64,000 nucleotides of DNA from Nonomuraea turcica (GCF_030718205.1 NZ_JAUZQF010000011.1:248001-312000); one strand, 5' to 3'. Numbered from the stretch's first letter, positions 34,714-42,904 are shown. The notes: generated by a model not told the origin, from the letters alone. Made by a program: numbers and translations.

Positions 34714-35470
34714 GCAGAGCTCCTGACATGAATCCGCGCACGTAGTGGCGCTGCAACACGATGAAGAGGATGAGACAGGGGAAGGCCATGACCATGACGC
34801 CGGCCTGGAGCATGCCGTAGTCGACCGCGCCGAACGTCTGCTGCGTCATGCTGACCACGGCCACCGGCAGGGTGAACGAGGCACCGTCGTTGAGCAGGAT
34901 GAGCGGCGCGAAGAAGTCGTTCCACGAGGCGAGGAACGCGAACAGGCCCACCGTGATCAGCGCGGGCCGCACGGCGTGCAGCAGGATCCTGGTGAAGGCG
35001 CGGAAGGTGCCGCACCCGTCCACCAGCGCCGCCTCCTCCAGCTCGCGCGGCAGCGCTTCGAACGCGTTGCGCATCATGAACAGCGCGAACGGCAGCTGGA
35101 ACATCACGAACACCAGCGACAACCCGACCAGCGAGTTCTGCAGGCCGATGTAGCCGAGCAGCACGTAGAGCGGGATGAGGATCGTCGCGTACGGCACCAT
35201 GAGGATCGCCAGCGTGGCGAGGAACAGCAGGTTCTTGCCAGGGAAGTCGAATCGGGCGAAGCCGTAGCCGCCGAGCGCCGAGACGATCAGCGTGCCCGCC
35301 ACGGTCATGCCGGAGACCAGCACGCTGTTGGTCGAGTACGTGCCCAGCCCCTCGCCGAAGCCGGCCATCTCCAGATAGTTGGACGGCTCCTCCAGCGAGG
35401 CGTAGCCGCTCCACACCAGCGGGAACAGGAACAGCACCGCCAGGGCGGACAGCGTGAGGTAACGGCTCAT
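34706..35470 (-). CDS. Carbohydrate ABC transporter permease (MalG type)
   Basis: This 254-residue inner-membrane protein has six helices and the conserved EAA loop (EALPRELEEAALVDGCGTFRAFTRILLHAVRPAL), which contacts the ATPase. It overlaps the other permease by 4 bp. The start at 35470 is chosen because of that overlap and because the membrane protein begins there. The operon has no ATPase gene, so a shared MsiK-type ATPase elsewhere is expected. Confidence 0.92.
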   Translation of the reverse strand: MSRYLTLSALAVLFLFPLVWSGYASLEEPSNYLEMAGFGEGLGTYSTNSVLVSGMTVAGTLIVSALGGYGFARFDFPGKNLLFLATLAILMVPYATILIPLYVLLGYIGLQNSLVGLSLVFVMFQLPFALFMMRNAFEALPRELEEAALVDGCGTFRAFTRILLHAVRPALITVGLFAFLASWNDFFAPLILLNDGASFTLPVAVVSMTQQTFGAVDYGMLQAGVMVMAFPCLILFIVLQRHYVRGFMSGALRG

Positions 35471-36381
35471 CGCAGCCTCCGCATCATCACCGTGTTGAGC
35501 CCGACAAGGGCCACGAGCAGCACGACCGACAACGCCGCGGCGCCGCCGAGGTCGAAACGGAAGAACGCGTCTCGGTAGACGACCATGACCATGGACACCG
35601 TGCTGTTGTCCGGGCCGCCGTTGGTGAAGACGAAGAACTGGTCGAAGGCCAGCAGCGAGCCCGTGACGCTGAGGATGAGCATCAACGCCAGCGTCGGGCG
35701 CAGCAGCGGCAGCGTGATCTTGGTGAACACCTGCCAGCGGTTGGCGCCGTCGCTGCGCGCGGCCTCGTACACCTCGGTCGGGATGGCCTGCAGGCCGGTC
35801 AGCAGGATGAGCATGTTGAACCCGGCGAAGCGCCAGATCACCAGCGTGATCGTGGAGAACAGCGCCATGTTGGGCGTGCCGATCCACTTCACGGGCTCGT
35901 CGGTGATGCCCAGCGACTGGAGCATGGGGTCGATCGGGCCGAAGTCGTTGTTCAGCATGCCGTAGAACAGCAGCCCGGCCGCGGCGAAGCCGACCGCGCC
36001 GGGCAGGAAGAACGCCGTCCTGAAGAACGCGATGCCCGGCTTGCGGTCCTGCACCAGCAGGGCCAGACCCAGCGCCACCGCCGACAGCAGGACGGTGGTG
36101 ATGACGGTGTATTTGAGGGTGAAGAGCACCGCGTCGACGAAGAGCGGATTGTCAGCGATCTTGGTGTAGTTCGTGGGGGCGTTGAACGTGGCCTGGCCGA
36201 GCAGGGGCCAGCGGTTGAGCGACATCCAGACGACCAGCACCAGGGGCGCGATGAAGAGCACGCCCACGATGACGGCCGTCGGCGCCGCGTACAGCCAGCC
36301 CTGGACTTTCCTGCTCCGCCACCGGGCGGACGGCGCGGAGTGTGCCGGCCGCCGCCCGGATCGCGTGATCGTCAAGGTCAT
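35467..36381 (-). CDS. Carbohydrate ABC transporter permease (MalF type)
   Basis: This 304-residue permease has a basic N-terminus, six membrane helices and an EAA motif (TEVYEAARSDGANRWQVFTKITLPLLRPTL). It partners the downstream permease. Its ATG overlaps the stop of the solute-binding protein gene by 4 bp. Gene order (binding protein, permease, permease, hydrolases) is that of CUT1 oligosaccharide importers. Confidence 0.93.
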   Translation of the reverse strand: MTLTITRSGRRPAHSAPSARWRSRKVQGWLYAAPTAVIVGVLFIAPLVLVVWMSLNRWPLLGQATFNAPTNYTKIADNPLFVDAVLFTLKYTVITTVLLSAVALGLALLVQDRKPGIAFFRTAFFLPGAVGFAAAGLLFYGMLNNDFGPIDPMLQSLGITDEPVKWIGTPNMALFSTITLVIWRFAGFNMLILLTGLQAIPTEVYEAARSDGANRWQVFTKITLPLLRPTLALMLILSVTGSLLAFDQFFVFTNGGPDNSTVSMVMVVYRDAFFRFDLGGAAALSVVLLVALVGLNTVMMRRLR

Positions 36382-37655
36382 TGTTGCAGCGACTTCGTGA
36401 TCTCGGTGTTGAGCTGCGGGAGCTTCGACGCGTCACCGAACACGGCCTCGCGGGCGAAGCGCAGCCACGGGCCCTGCGGGTCGTTGAACGTCTGGCCGAA
36501 GCGCAGGGCGAACGGGGTCTGGCCCTTGGCCACCAGCGAGTTGATCATCACCACGCGCGGGTCCTCGGAGGAGTACTTGTTGCTGGCCAGGTCGGTACGC
36601 GCGAGCACGTCCTTGTTCTTGGCCATGACCTCGACCTGCGCCTGGTCGGAGACCGTCCAGGACAGGAACTCCCAGGCCGCGTCGGCGTTCTTGCTGGTGG
36701 AGGAGATGCCGATGGAGTCGCCGCCGACGAACGTCGACTCGCCGCCGTCGGGACCGGCGATCGGGGTGACGCCGATCTTCATGTCCTTGGGCATCAGGCC
36801 GAGCGTGGTCGACGGCATGGGCATGACGCCGATCTCACCCTTGGGGAAGAAGCCGGTCCAGGTCGGGCCCTGCTCCTCCTTGGCCGTCGGGCCGGTGGCA
36901 TCCTTCTCGTACAGCTCGCGGTAGATCTTGAAGACGTCGGTCATCGCGGGCTGGTCGTTGAGCGACTGCGTGCCCTCGGCGTTCATGACCTGGCCGCCGG
37001 CCGCCCAGACGGACGGCCAGAACGTGAAGACGTAGCAGCCGCCGCAGTTGCCGCCGAAGAACGTGCCGTGGACCTTGCCGTCCTTGCCCAGCTTCTCCTG
37101 GATGGTGGTGGCGTGCTGAGCGAACTCCTTCAGCGTCTTCGGGCCCTGCTCGGGGTCGAGCCCGGCCTTCTGGTACAGGTCCTTGTTCCAGAACCAGACC
37201 GACAGGTCGAGGGTGTGCGGCAGGGTGTACATCTTGCCGTCGAGCGTGCCGAGCTTCATGTGCGAGGGCGCGAGCCCCGCTTTGTACGGCAGGGCGTTTA
37301 CCCTGTCCGTGACATCCATGAACAGGCCCTGGGAGGTGTAGTTCGGGACGAAGATGACGTCGGCCGCGAACACGTCGGGCAGTTGCTTGGCGCCGGCCGC
37401 GGCGGCGATGCGCGGCTGGTAGTTGTCCGTGGGGATGACGGTGAGCTTCACCTGGTTCTTGTGGGTCTTGTTGTACTCCTGGACCAGCCGCTCGCTCTGC
37501 GTCTGCGTGGCAGCGCGGGTCCACATTGTGATCGTCACGGGACTGTCCGCTGCTTGCGTGCTGCCCCCACCACCGCCTCCGCCGCTGCTGCCGCAGGCCG
37601 CTGCTGTGAGCGCTAACACACCGAGGAGGGAGATCCCGGCCAGCCTTCGTCTCAT
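36378..37655 (-). CDS. Sugar-binding lipoprotein of CUT1 ABC importer
   Basis: This 425-residue protein has a lipoprotein signal (ISLLGVLALTAAAC) and a Gly-rich linker. A family-1 solute-binding fold follows, with DVFAADVIFVPNY, YTLPHTLDLSVWFWNKDLYQKAGLDP and the typical FVGGDSIGIS region. A GNCGGCYV segment could bind a metal or form a disulfide. It should capture oligosaccharides released outside, probably arabinose-containing given the GH127 gene in the same operon. It is the first gene of the operon and faces a LacI gene. A LacI-type operator lies inside its signal-peptide coding region. Confidence 0.93.
   Translation of the reverse strand: MRRRLAGISLLGVLALTAAACGSSGGGGGGGSTQAADSPVTITMWTRAATQTQSERLVQEYNKTHKNQVKLTVIPTDNYQPRIAAAAGAKQLPDVFAADVIFVPNYTSQGLFMDVTDRVNALPYKAGLAPSHMKLGTLDGKMYTLPHTLDLSVWFWNKDLYQKAGLDPEQGPKTLKEFAQHATTIQEKLGKDGKVHGTFFGGNCGGCYVFTFWPSVWAAGGQVMNAEGTQSLNDQPAMTDVFKIYRELYEKDATGPTAKEEQGPTWTGFFPKGEIGVMPMPSTTLGLMPKDMKIGVTPIAGPDGGESTFVGGDSIGISSTSKNADAAWEFLSWTVSDQAQVEVMAKNKDVLARTDLASNKYSSEDPRVVMINSLVAKGQTPFALRFGQTFNDPQGPWLRFAREAVFGDASKLPQLNTEITKSLQQ
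37605..37618. promoter_or_regulatory. LacI-type operator inside the binding-protein signal peptide
   Basis: TGTGAGCGCTAACA, the same CG-centred near-palindrome as at 32871, lies within codons 13-17 of the solute-binding protein gene, about 40 bases downstream of the start codon. A repressor bound here would act as a roadblock close to the promoter. Confidence 0.72.
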
Positions 37656-37676
37656 GATGTGCTCCTGGACTTAAAG

Positions 37677-37688
37677 GTTTTCGGAAAC
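37677..37688. promoter_or_regulatory. CG-centred palindrome upstream of the binding-protein gene
   Basis: GTTTTCGGAAAC is a LacI-like operator shape (GTTTNCGNAAAC), 21 bases upstream of the binding-protein start. It lies in the divergent promoter region shared with the LacI gene. Confidence 0.5.
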
Positions 37689-37748
37689 GTAGAAGAAACC
37701 TGTCTCACTGTCAATGGGTGTTAGGGTTCTATGCAGTTCACAGGCGAC

Positions 37749-37762
37749 CGAAAAGGGTTTCG
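37749..37762. promoter_or_regulatory. Interrupted palindrome at the LacI start
   Basis: CGAAAAGGGTTTCG (CGAAA, 4 bases, TTTCG) overlaps the AAAGGG ribosome-binding site of the LacI gene. It is a candidate autoregulatory site. Confidence 0.4.
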
Positions 37763-37766
37763 AAGA

Positions 37767-38780
37767 ATGGCGACTAGGCGGGCGACCATCAGTGATGTGG
37801 CCTCGCTGGCGGGGGTGTCGATCGCCACGGCGTCCAAGGCGCTCAACGGGCGCCAGGATGTGCGCGCGGCCACGCGCGAGCGCGTGCTGGCCGCCGCGGC
37901 GGAGCTCTCCTTCCAGCCGAACGCTCTGGCCAGGGGACTGCTGTCCGGCCAGACCCGCACCGTGGGCCTGCTGACCTCCGACAGCGTCGGCCGGTTCGGC
38001 ATCCCGGTGCTGCTCGGCGCGGAGAACGCGTTCGGGGCCGGCGAGATGGCCGTGCTGCTGTGCGACGCACGCGGCGACGCGATCAGGGAGCAGCACCATC
38101 TGCGGGCGCTGTTGTCGCGCCGGGTGGACGGGCTGATCGTGGTGGGCGAGAGCACCAACCCGCGGCCGTCGGTGAGCAAGGACCTGCCGGTGCCTGTCGT
38201 ATACGCGTACGGGCCGTCCGAGGATCCCGGCGACGTGTCGTTCGTGCCGGACGACGTGGGGGCCGCGGCCATGGCCGTCAAACACCTGCTGGCGATGGGA
38301 CGCCGCAAGATCGCGCACATCACAGGGCCTACCCACTACAAGGCCGCGCGAGACCGCGAGGAAGGGCTGCGCCTGGCGCTCGCCGAGGCCGGTCTCCAGC
38401 AGGTCGGCCAGACGTTGTCAGGGCCGTGGTCGCAGCGGTGGGGGCGGCACGCGGCCGAGATGCTGCTCATGGCCGAGCCCGAGATCGACGCCGTCTTCTG
38501 CGGCAGCGACCAGGTCGCGGCCGGGTTCGTGGAGACGGCGCGGGAGCGGGGGCGGCGGGTGCCCGACGACATCGCAGTGGTGGGCTACGACAACTGGGAG
38601 GTGCTGTCCACCGAGACCCGGCCGGCGCTGACGACCGTGGACATGAACCTGGAGCTGCTCGGCAGGACGGCGGCCCAGCATCTGTTCGCGGCCATCGACG
38701 GCAAGGCGACGCCCGGCGTGCACAAGATGCCCTGCCAGCTGGTCATCCGCGACTCCACCTCCCCGCCCGGCATCTCCTGA
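37767..38780 (+). CDS. LacI-family repressor of the glycan locus
   Basis: This 337-residue protein has an N-terminal LacI helix-turn-helix (ATISDVASLAGVSIATASKALNG) and a hinge. A periplasmic-binding-like sensor domain follows (VGLLTSDSVGRFGIPVLLG, DAVFCGSDQVAAGFVETA, VVGYDNWEVLS). It is divergent from the ABC importer and hydrolase operon and is its likely repressor, responding to an arabinose-containing or related sugar. The start at 37767 has AAAGGG 9 bases upstream. An ATG at 37731 with AGGG before it would add 12 residues. Confidence 0.9.
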   Translation: MATRRATISDVASLAGVSIATASKALNGRQDVRAATRERVLAAAAELSFQPNALARGLLSGQTRTVGLLTSDSVGRFGIPVLLGAENAFGAGEMAVLLCDARGDAIREQHHLRALLSRRVDGLIVVGESTNPRPSVSKDLPVPVVYAYGPSEDPGDVSFVPDDVGAAAMAVKHLLAMGRRKIAHITGPTHYKAARDREEGLRLALAEAGLQQVGQTLSGPWSQRWGRHAAEMLLMAEPEIDAVFCGSDQVAAGFVETARERGRRVPDDIAVVGYDNWEVLSTETRPALTTVDMNLELLGRTAAQHLFAAIDGKATPGVHKMPCQLVIRDSTSPPGIS

Positions 38781-38844
38781 TCGTCACCTTGAGCGCGTGG
38801 TGACCGCGTGCGGGATCGCTCGCCCGAGGTGGTTTCCTAGGCAT

Positions 38845-39114
38845 ATGCCTGATCTCGTTGTGGACGGCGGCGACAAGCTGTGCGTTCAGCTACTCATCGA
38901 GCTGCGAGGCCATGTGCGCCGGGCCGGTCCCGGTGCGGTCATCCACCTGATCGCCATCGACCCGGCCGCACCCGTGGACCTGCCGGCCTGGTGCCACCTG
39001 ACCGGGCACACGTATCTGGGGCCGGTGGCGGGCGCCGAGCGGCCCACGTACGCGTTGCGCGTGGCCGGGGCCGCCGAGGAGACCGAGGACGCGAGACCTT
39101 GGCACGTGGCTTAA
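38845..39114 (+). CDS. TusA-like sulfur-carrier family protein
   Basis: This 89-residue protein resembles the actinobacterial branch of the TusA/SirA fold. It has GGDKLCVQLLIELRGHV around the active Cys position, then AVIHLIAIDPAAPVDLPAWCHLTGHTYLG. The usual CPxP motif is replaced by CVQL, so sulfur transfer is uncertain. It starts about 65 bases after the LacI gene and may read from its own promoter. No sulfur-metabolism genes are adjacent. Confidence 0.7.
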   Translation: MPDLVVDGGDKLCVQLLIELRGHVRRAGPGAVIHLIAIDPAAPVDLPAWCHLTGHTYLGPVAGAERPTYALRVAGAAEETEDARPWHVA

Positions 39115-39122
39115 TCGGTTAA
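39111..39122. promoter_or_regulatory. LacI-type operator candidate upstream of the orphan LacI gene
   Basis: TTAATCGGTTAA is a CG-centred near-palindrome (TTAANCGNTTAA) 59 bases upstream of the second LacI gene. It overlaps the end of the TusA-like gene. Autoregulation is the simplest reading. Confidence 0.45.
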
Positions 39123-39181
39123 TGCCTCCGATCCGGGTTGGCCTACAGTATGAGTGGTTACCCGGTTCAGAGAGGAAGTCC

Positions 39182-40204
39182 GTGAAGCGACCGACGATCG
39201 CCGACATCGCCAGCCGGGCGGGCGTCTCCAAAGTGGCGGTGTCCTACGCGCTCAACGGCCAGCCGGGGGTGTCCGAAGCGACGCGGGCCAGGATCATCGC
39301 CATCGCCGACGAGATCGGCTGGCGGCCCAACAGCGCCGCCCGAGCGCTCAACGGCGCCCGGGCCAACTGCGTCGGCCTCGCGCTGTGCCGTCCTGCCAGG
39401 ATCCTGGGCGTCGAGCCGTTCTTCATGGAGCTGATCAGCGGCATCGAGGGCGTGCTCGCCGACCGGTCGTACGCGCTGCTGCTCCAGGTGGTCACCAGCC
39501 ACCAGAAGGAGAGCGAGGTCTACCGGCGCTGGTGGGGCGAGAGCCGCATCGACGGCGTCTTCCTCGTCGACCTGCACTATGCGGACGCACGCGTGACGGA
39601 GCTGGAGGGGCTCGGCATGCCGGTCGTCGTCATCGGCCATCCCTCCCAGTCCGGCTCGTTGTCGGCCATCTGGTCCGACGAAGGCCAGGCCGTCCGCGAG
39701 ACCGTCGGCTATCTCGTGGCGCTCGGCCACCGCCGCATCGCCCGGGTGGCGGGGTTGCCGGAGCTGGTCCACACCGCCGTCCGCGACCAGGCGTTCGCCG
39801 AGGCCTGCCAGGGAGCGGCCGAGCACGTCACCGTGCACACCGACTACACCGGCGACGAAGGCGCCCGGGCCACCCGCCGGCTGCTCAGCTCACCCGACCG
39901 GCCCACCGCGGTCATCTATGACAACGACATCATGGCGGTGGCGGGCCTGTCCGTCGCGCAGGAGATGCGGGTGCGGGTGCCGGACGACCTCTCGATCGTG
40001 GCCTGGGACGACTCGCCGCTGGCTCAGGTCGTACGGCCGCCGCTGACGGCGCTCACCCGCGACATCCCGGCCTACGGGGCACACGCGGCCCAGCGGTTGC
40101 TGGCCTTGATCGCGGGCGAGAGCGTGCCGCCGTACGAGGACCAGGCGGCGGTGCTGACGCCGCGCGGCAGCACGGGACCCGCGCCCGCGCCGGCAAGGGT
40201 GTAA
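39182..40204 (+). CDS. Orphan LacI-family regulator
   Basis: The GTG at 39182 is preceded by GAGGAAG. The 340-residue product has PTIADIASRAGVSKVAVSYALNG as helix-turn-helix. A sensor domain follows with CRPARILGVEPFFMELISGIEG, DGVFLVDLHYADARV and VAWDDSPLAQVV. No metabolic operon is adjacent, so its target is unknown. It is distinct from the LacI at 37767, with a different recognition helix (SKVAVS against SIATAS). Confidence 0.9.
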   Translation: MKRPTIADIASRAGVSKVAVSYALNGQPGVSEATRARIIAIADEIGWRPNSAARALNGARANCVGLALCRPARILGVEPFFMELISGIEGVLADRSYALLLQVVTSHQKESEVYRRWWGESRIDGVFLVDLHYADARVTELEGLGMPVVVIGHPSQSGSLSAIWSDEGQAVRETVGYLVALGHRRIARVAGLPELVHTAVRDQAFAEACQGAAEHVTVHTDYTGDEGARATRRLLSSPDRPTAVIYDNDIMAVAGLSVAQEMRVRVPDDLSIVAWDDSPLAQVVRPPLTALTRDIPAYGAHAAQRLLALIAGESVPPYEDQAAVLTPRGSTGPAPAPARV

Positions 40205-40320
40205 ATCCGACTAAACACCGCATTCAGCCATAAACAGGTCGGCGGATGCTACAGTAGCGGCCGTTTCATCCTGTTCACCCTGCGTGGGATCGAAGGCGAT
40301 TGGCACCGAGGAGGTTCGTC

Positions 40321-41046
40321 GTGCCGTTCAGCAGAAAGCTCGCAACCGGGCTCGGCGTCGGTGCGGCGTCTCTGGCACTGGTCGGGGTAGGGCTGCTCGC
40401 CGCCGTTTCGGTGCAGACCTCCGCCCAGGACATGGCCTCCACCGCCACGCGCCAGTCCGCCTCGCCTCCGGCTGCTCCCGGCCACTACGCCGGCGCCGAG
40501 ATCACCCCCGAACCCACGACCACCCGGACGCCGACCAGGAAGGCCACCCCCCGGCCGACCGCTACCCGCAAGCCCGTAGCCCCCAAGAAGCCGACAGCCG
40601 CCCCAAGGCCGTCGAAGACCACCCGGTCCCCGTCCGCCCGCTCGACGTCGAAGCCGTCCACCGTCGGCACGACGCTCGAGAACCAGGTCGTGACTCTGGC
40701 GAACGCGCAGCGCGCCAAGGCCGGATGCAAGCCCCTCCAGCATGACGGCAAGCTCCGCAAGGCCGCCTACGGCCACTCCCAGGACATGGTCGCCAAGGAC
40801 TACTTCGACCACACCTCACCCACCGGGAAAGAGGCCGATGACCGCATCGCGGCCGCGGGCTTCTCACCCGTCAGCTCGTGGGGCGAGAACATCGCCTACG
40901 GTCAGCGTTCGGCGGCCGCCGTCATGGACGACTGGATGAACAGCCCGGGCCACAAACGAAACATCCTGGACTGCTCCTACACCCACATCGGCGTCGGCTA
41001 TGTCGCCTCAGGTTCGTATTGGACCCAGGTCTTCGCCGCACGCTGA
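40321..41046 (+). CDS. Secreted CAP/SCP-domain protein
   Basis: The GTG at 40321 has AGGAGG 7 bases upstream. The 241-residue product has an N-terminal membrane or signal segment (LGVGAASLALVGVGLLAAVSV), a long Thr/Pro/Lys-rich linker (residues about 55-115) and a C-terminal CAP domain. Motifs are NAQRAKAGC, HSQDMVAKDYFDHTSP, WGENIAYG and SPGHKRNILDCSYTHIGVGY, including the conserved His and Glu of the CAP cavity and two Cys. Such proteins are extracellular, and bacterial members have no settled function. The basic linker could bind wall polymers. Confidence 0.9.
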   Translation: MPFSRKLATGLGVGAASLALVGVGLLAAVSVQTSAQDMASTATRQSASPPAAPGHYAGAEITPEPTTTRTPTRKATPRPTATRKPVAPKKPTAAPRPSKTTRSPSARSTSKPSTVGTTLENQVVTLANAQRAKAGCKPLQHDGKLRKAAYGHSQDMVAKDYFDHTSPTGKEADDRIAAAGFSPVSSWGENIAYGQRSAAAVMDDWMNSPGHKRNILDCSYTHIGVGYVASGSYWTQVFAAR

Positions 41047-41065
41047 ACGGACGTGAATCCGGCGC

Positions 41066-41118
41066 GTGCCGCGGATCGGCCAAGCGGTTGGCAGACCGCT
41101 CGTTCCGAGCCGCGGCAC
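41066..41118. terminator. Large nested hairpin after the CAP gene
   Basis: GTGCCGCGG (41066-41074) pairs with CCGCGGCAC (41110-41118), and an inner AGCGGT/ACCGCT stem lies in the loop. It starts 20 bases after the CAP stop and is the likely terminator. The rest of 41047-41311 shows no coding potential that I can support. Confidence 0.6.
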
Positions 41119-41311
41119 GTGCCGTCCCCTCCTTCGCGGCAAACGCCTGGGAGCCGGCCCCCACACGGCTCCATGCTCTACTGAGTGCGCGGACCACCGC
41201 CTGAGTACCTCCCTACTCCATCGAAATCAGCTAATTTCTGGATCACGTGCCCTTGTCGCCGCCCACCCGGACGATCGCGGCGGTGGCGTCGGCCGCGGGC
41301 AGGCCCGCGAT

Positions 41312-41553
41312 CACTCCGGCGCGGACCGCGCCGACATCCGGCTCACCTGGGAGGACCACACCCTGATGATCGACATTACCGACAACGGGACGGGCGCGGG
41401 ACGGGCGCGGGACGGGCACTCCCCTCCGGCGGGAACGGGCTGATCGGCATCCGGGAGCGGGCCGCGGCCTGCGGCGGCGCGGCCACGGCCGGGCCGCGCC
41501 AGGACGGTCCGGGCTTCGCGGTGTCGGTACGGCTGCCGCTGGCGGCGTCATGA
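41312..41553 (+). pseudogene. 3' remnant of a histidine kinase, frameshifted
   Basis: The first frame gives HSGADRADIRLTWEDHTLMI then DITDNGTGAG, the HATPase N-box end and G1 box. A second frame gives SGGNGLIGIRERAAACGG and GFAVSVRLPLAAS, the G2 lid and end. They are joined at three tandem 11-bp units (41387-41419). Dropping one unit restores a normal DNGTGAGRALPSGGNGLIG reading. The 5' part of the kinase (membrane and HisKA domains) is absent. Its stop still overlaps the start of the response regulator by 4 bp, as in an intact pair. Confidence 0.87.
41387..41419. repeat. Three tandem copies of an 11-bp unit
   Basis: GGGACGGGCGC occurs twice and is followed by GGGACGGGCAC. Eleven is not a multiple of three, so one extra copy shifts the frame of the kinase remnant. 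Replication slippage is the simple explanation. Confidence 0.95.
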
Positions 41554-42203
41554 CCGTGCGCGTCGTCGTGGCCGACGATCAGGAGCTCGTCAGGGGCGGG
41601 TTCGCGATGATCCTGGACGCCCAGCCGGACATCGACGTGGTCGCCGAGGCGGGCGACGGGGCCGAGGCCGTGGCCGCGGTCCGCGAACACGCCCCCGACG
41701 TGCTGCTGCTCGACATCCGCATGCCCAGGATGGACGGCATCGAGGCGGCCAGGATCGTGTGCGCGGAGAGCGGGTGCCGGGTGTTGATGCTGACCACGTT
41801 CGACCTGGACGACTACGTGTTCGACGCGCTGCGGGCGGGGGCGAGCGGCTTCCTGCTCAAGGACGTGCGGCGCGACGAGCTGGTGAACGCGGTGCGGGTG
41901 GTGGCGGCCGGCGAGTCGCTGCTCGCCCCGGCCATCACCGGCAAGCTGATCGCCGAGTTCACCAAGCGCCCGGCGGCCCAGCGCCCGGCGGCGACGCTGG
42001 AGGTGCTGACGGCCCGGGAACGCGAGACGCTGCTGCTGATCGCGCGGGGGCTGTCCAACGCGGAGATCGCCGGGGCCATGGTGGTCAGCGAGCATACGGT
42101 GAAGACGCACGTCAGCAACGTGCTGAGCAAGCTGGGGCTGCGGGATCGGGTGCAGGCCGTGATCGCCGCGTACGAGTCGGGGCTGGCCGTGCCGGGTGCG
42201 TAA
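41550..42203 (+). CDS. NarL-family response regulator, partner kinase broken
   Basis: This intact 217-residue regulator has receiver acidic residues D9 and D10, phospho-acceptor D55 (VLLLDIRMPR) and the conserved Lys (LLKDVRR). A LuxR helix-turn-helix follows (LTARERETLLLIARGLSNAE, EHTVKTHVSNVLSKLGL). The adjoining kinase is a truncated, frameshifted remnant, so this regulator has either lost phosphorylation by its cognate kinase or answers to another kinase or small phosphodonors. Three small genes follow on the same strand. Confidence 0.92.
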   Translation: MTVRVVVADDQELVRGGFAMILDAQPDIDVVAEAGDGAEAVAAVREHAPDVLLLDIRMPRMDGIEAARIVCAESGCRVLMLTTFDLDDYVFDALRAGASGFLLKDVRRDELVNAVRVVAAGESLLAPAITGKLIAEFTKRPAAQRPAATLEVLTARERETLLLIARGLSNAEIAGAMVVSEHTVKTHVSNVLSKLGLRDRVQAVIAAYESGLAVPGA

Positions 42204-42232
42204 CGCGAGGAGCAACGGGTAGGCGAGGCCCT

Positions 42233-42550
42233 ATGACTGAGGGCTTCGACAACGACATGCTCTGGGACGAGTTCCACCGCGTGGTCAACATGAGCTCCGA
42301 GGAGCTGCGCGCGTACCTGCTGGCCGACGCCTCGGACGAGGAGAGCTTCCCCCCTGACCCCGACTTGGGCATCGACGAGCTGGGGCGGGGCGTCCTCCAC
42401 GTCCTGAGCAAGCGCAAGGGCGATCTGACCAAGGATGACCTGGACGTCATGCGGCAGGTCGTCGAGCTCGTCGAGACCATGGGCGACCAGACGGACGACG
42501 ACTCGCGGCGCGAGCTTATGACCGTCGGGCACGATCCGCTGAGAGGATGA
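42233..42550 (+). CDS. DUF3140 family protein
   Basis: This acidic 105-residue protein has DNDMLWDEFHRVVNMSSEEL near the N-terminus and GRGVLHVLSKRKGDLTKDDLDVMRQVVELV, the features of DUF3140. It appears to be all-helical and cytoplasmic. The function is unknown. The start at 42233 gives the family N-terminus. The longer open frame is a shadow of the response regulator. It starts 29 bases after the regulator stop and 3 bases separate its stop from the next gene, so it lies in one operon with it. Confidence 0.82.
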   Translation: MTEGFDNDMLWDEFHRVVNMSSEELRAYLLADASDEESFPPDPDLGIDELGRGVLHVLSKRKGDLTKDDLDVMRQVVELVETMGDQTDDDSRRELMTVGHDPLRG

Positions 42551-42553
42551 GCC

Positions 42554-42904
42554 ATGGTCGAGCCGCGGCCGTGGATCGAGGGCTACGTGCGAGCGTGGAA
42601 CTCCAACGATCCCGACGACATCTCCGCCCTGTTCACGGAGGACGCTCTCTACTACACCGAGCCCTACAGCGTGCCCTGGCACGGACGCGACGAGATCGTC
42701 GTGAAATGGCTGGACCGGAAGGACAAGCCAGGCGAGGCCACGTTCGAATGGCATCCGGTGTGCGTCACCGAGGACGTCGGCGTCATTCAAGGAGTCACCA
42801 CGTATCCCGACAAAACCTATAGCAACCTTTGGGTGATCCGGTTCGTGCCAGACGGGCGATGCCGGGAATTCACCGAATGGTGGATGAGACACGACGCCAG
42901 ATGA
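42554..42904 (+). CDS. SnoaL/NTF2-like small domain protein
   Basis: This 116-residue protein has an NTF2-like signature (WIEGYVRAWNSNDPDDISALFTEDALYYTEPY, GRDEIVVKWL, strands to FTEWWMRHD). A GAGAGGATGAG precedes the ATG. It is probably a small cytoplasmic binding or isomerase-like domain. The substrate is unknown. It is co-transcribed with the DUF3140 gene by spacing. Confidence 0.82.
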   Translation: MVEPRPWIEGYVRAWNSNDPDDISALFTEDALYYTEPYSVPWHGRDEIVVKWLDRKDKPGEATFEWHPVCVTEDVGVIQGVTTYPDKTYSNLWVIRFVPDGRCREFTEWWMRHDAR

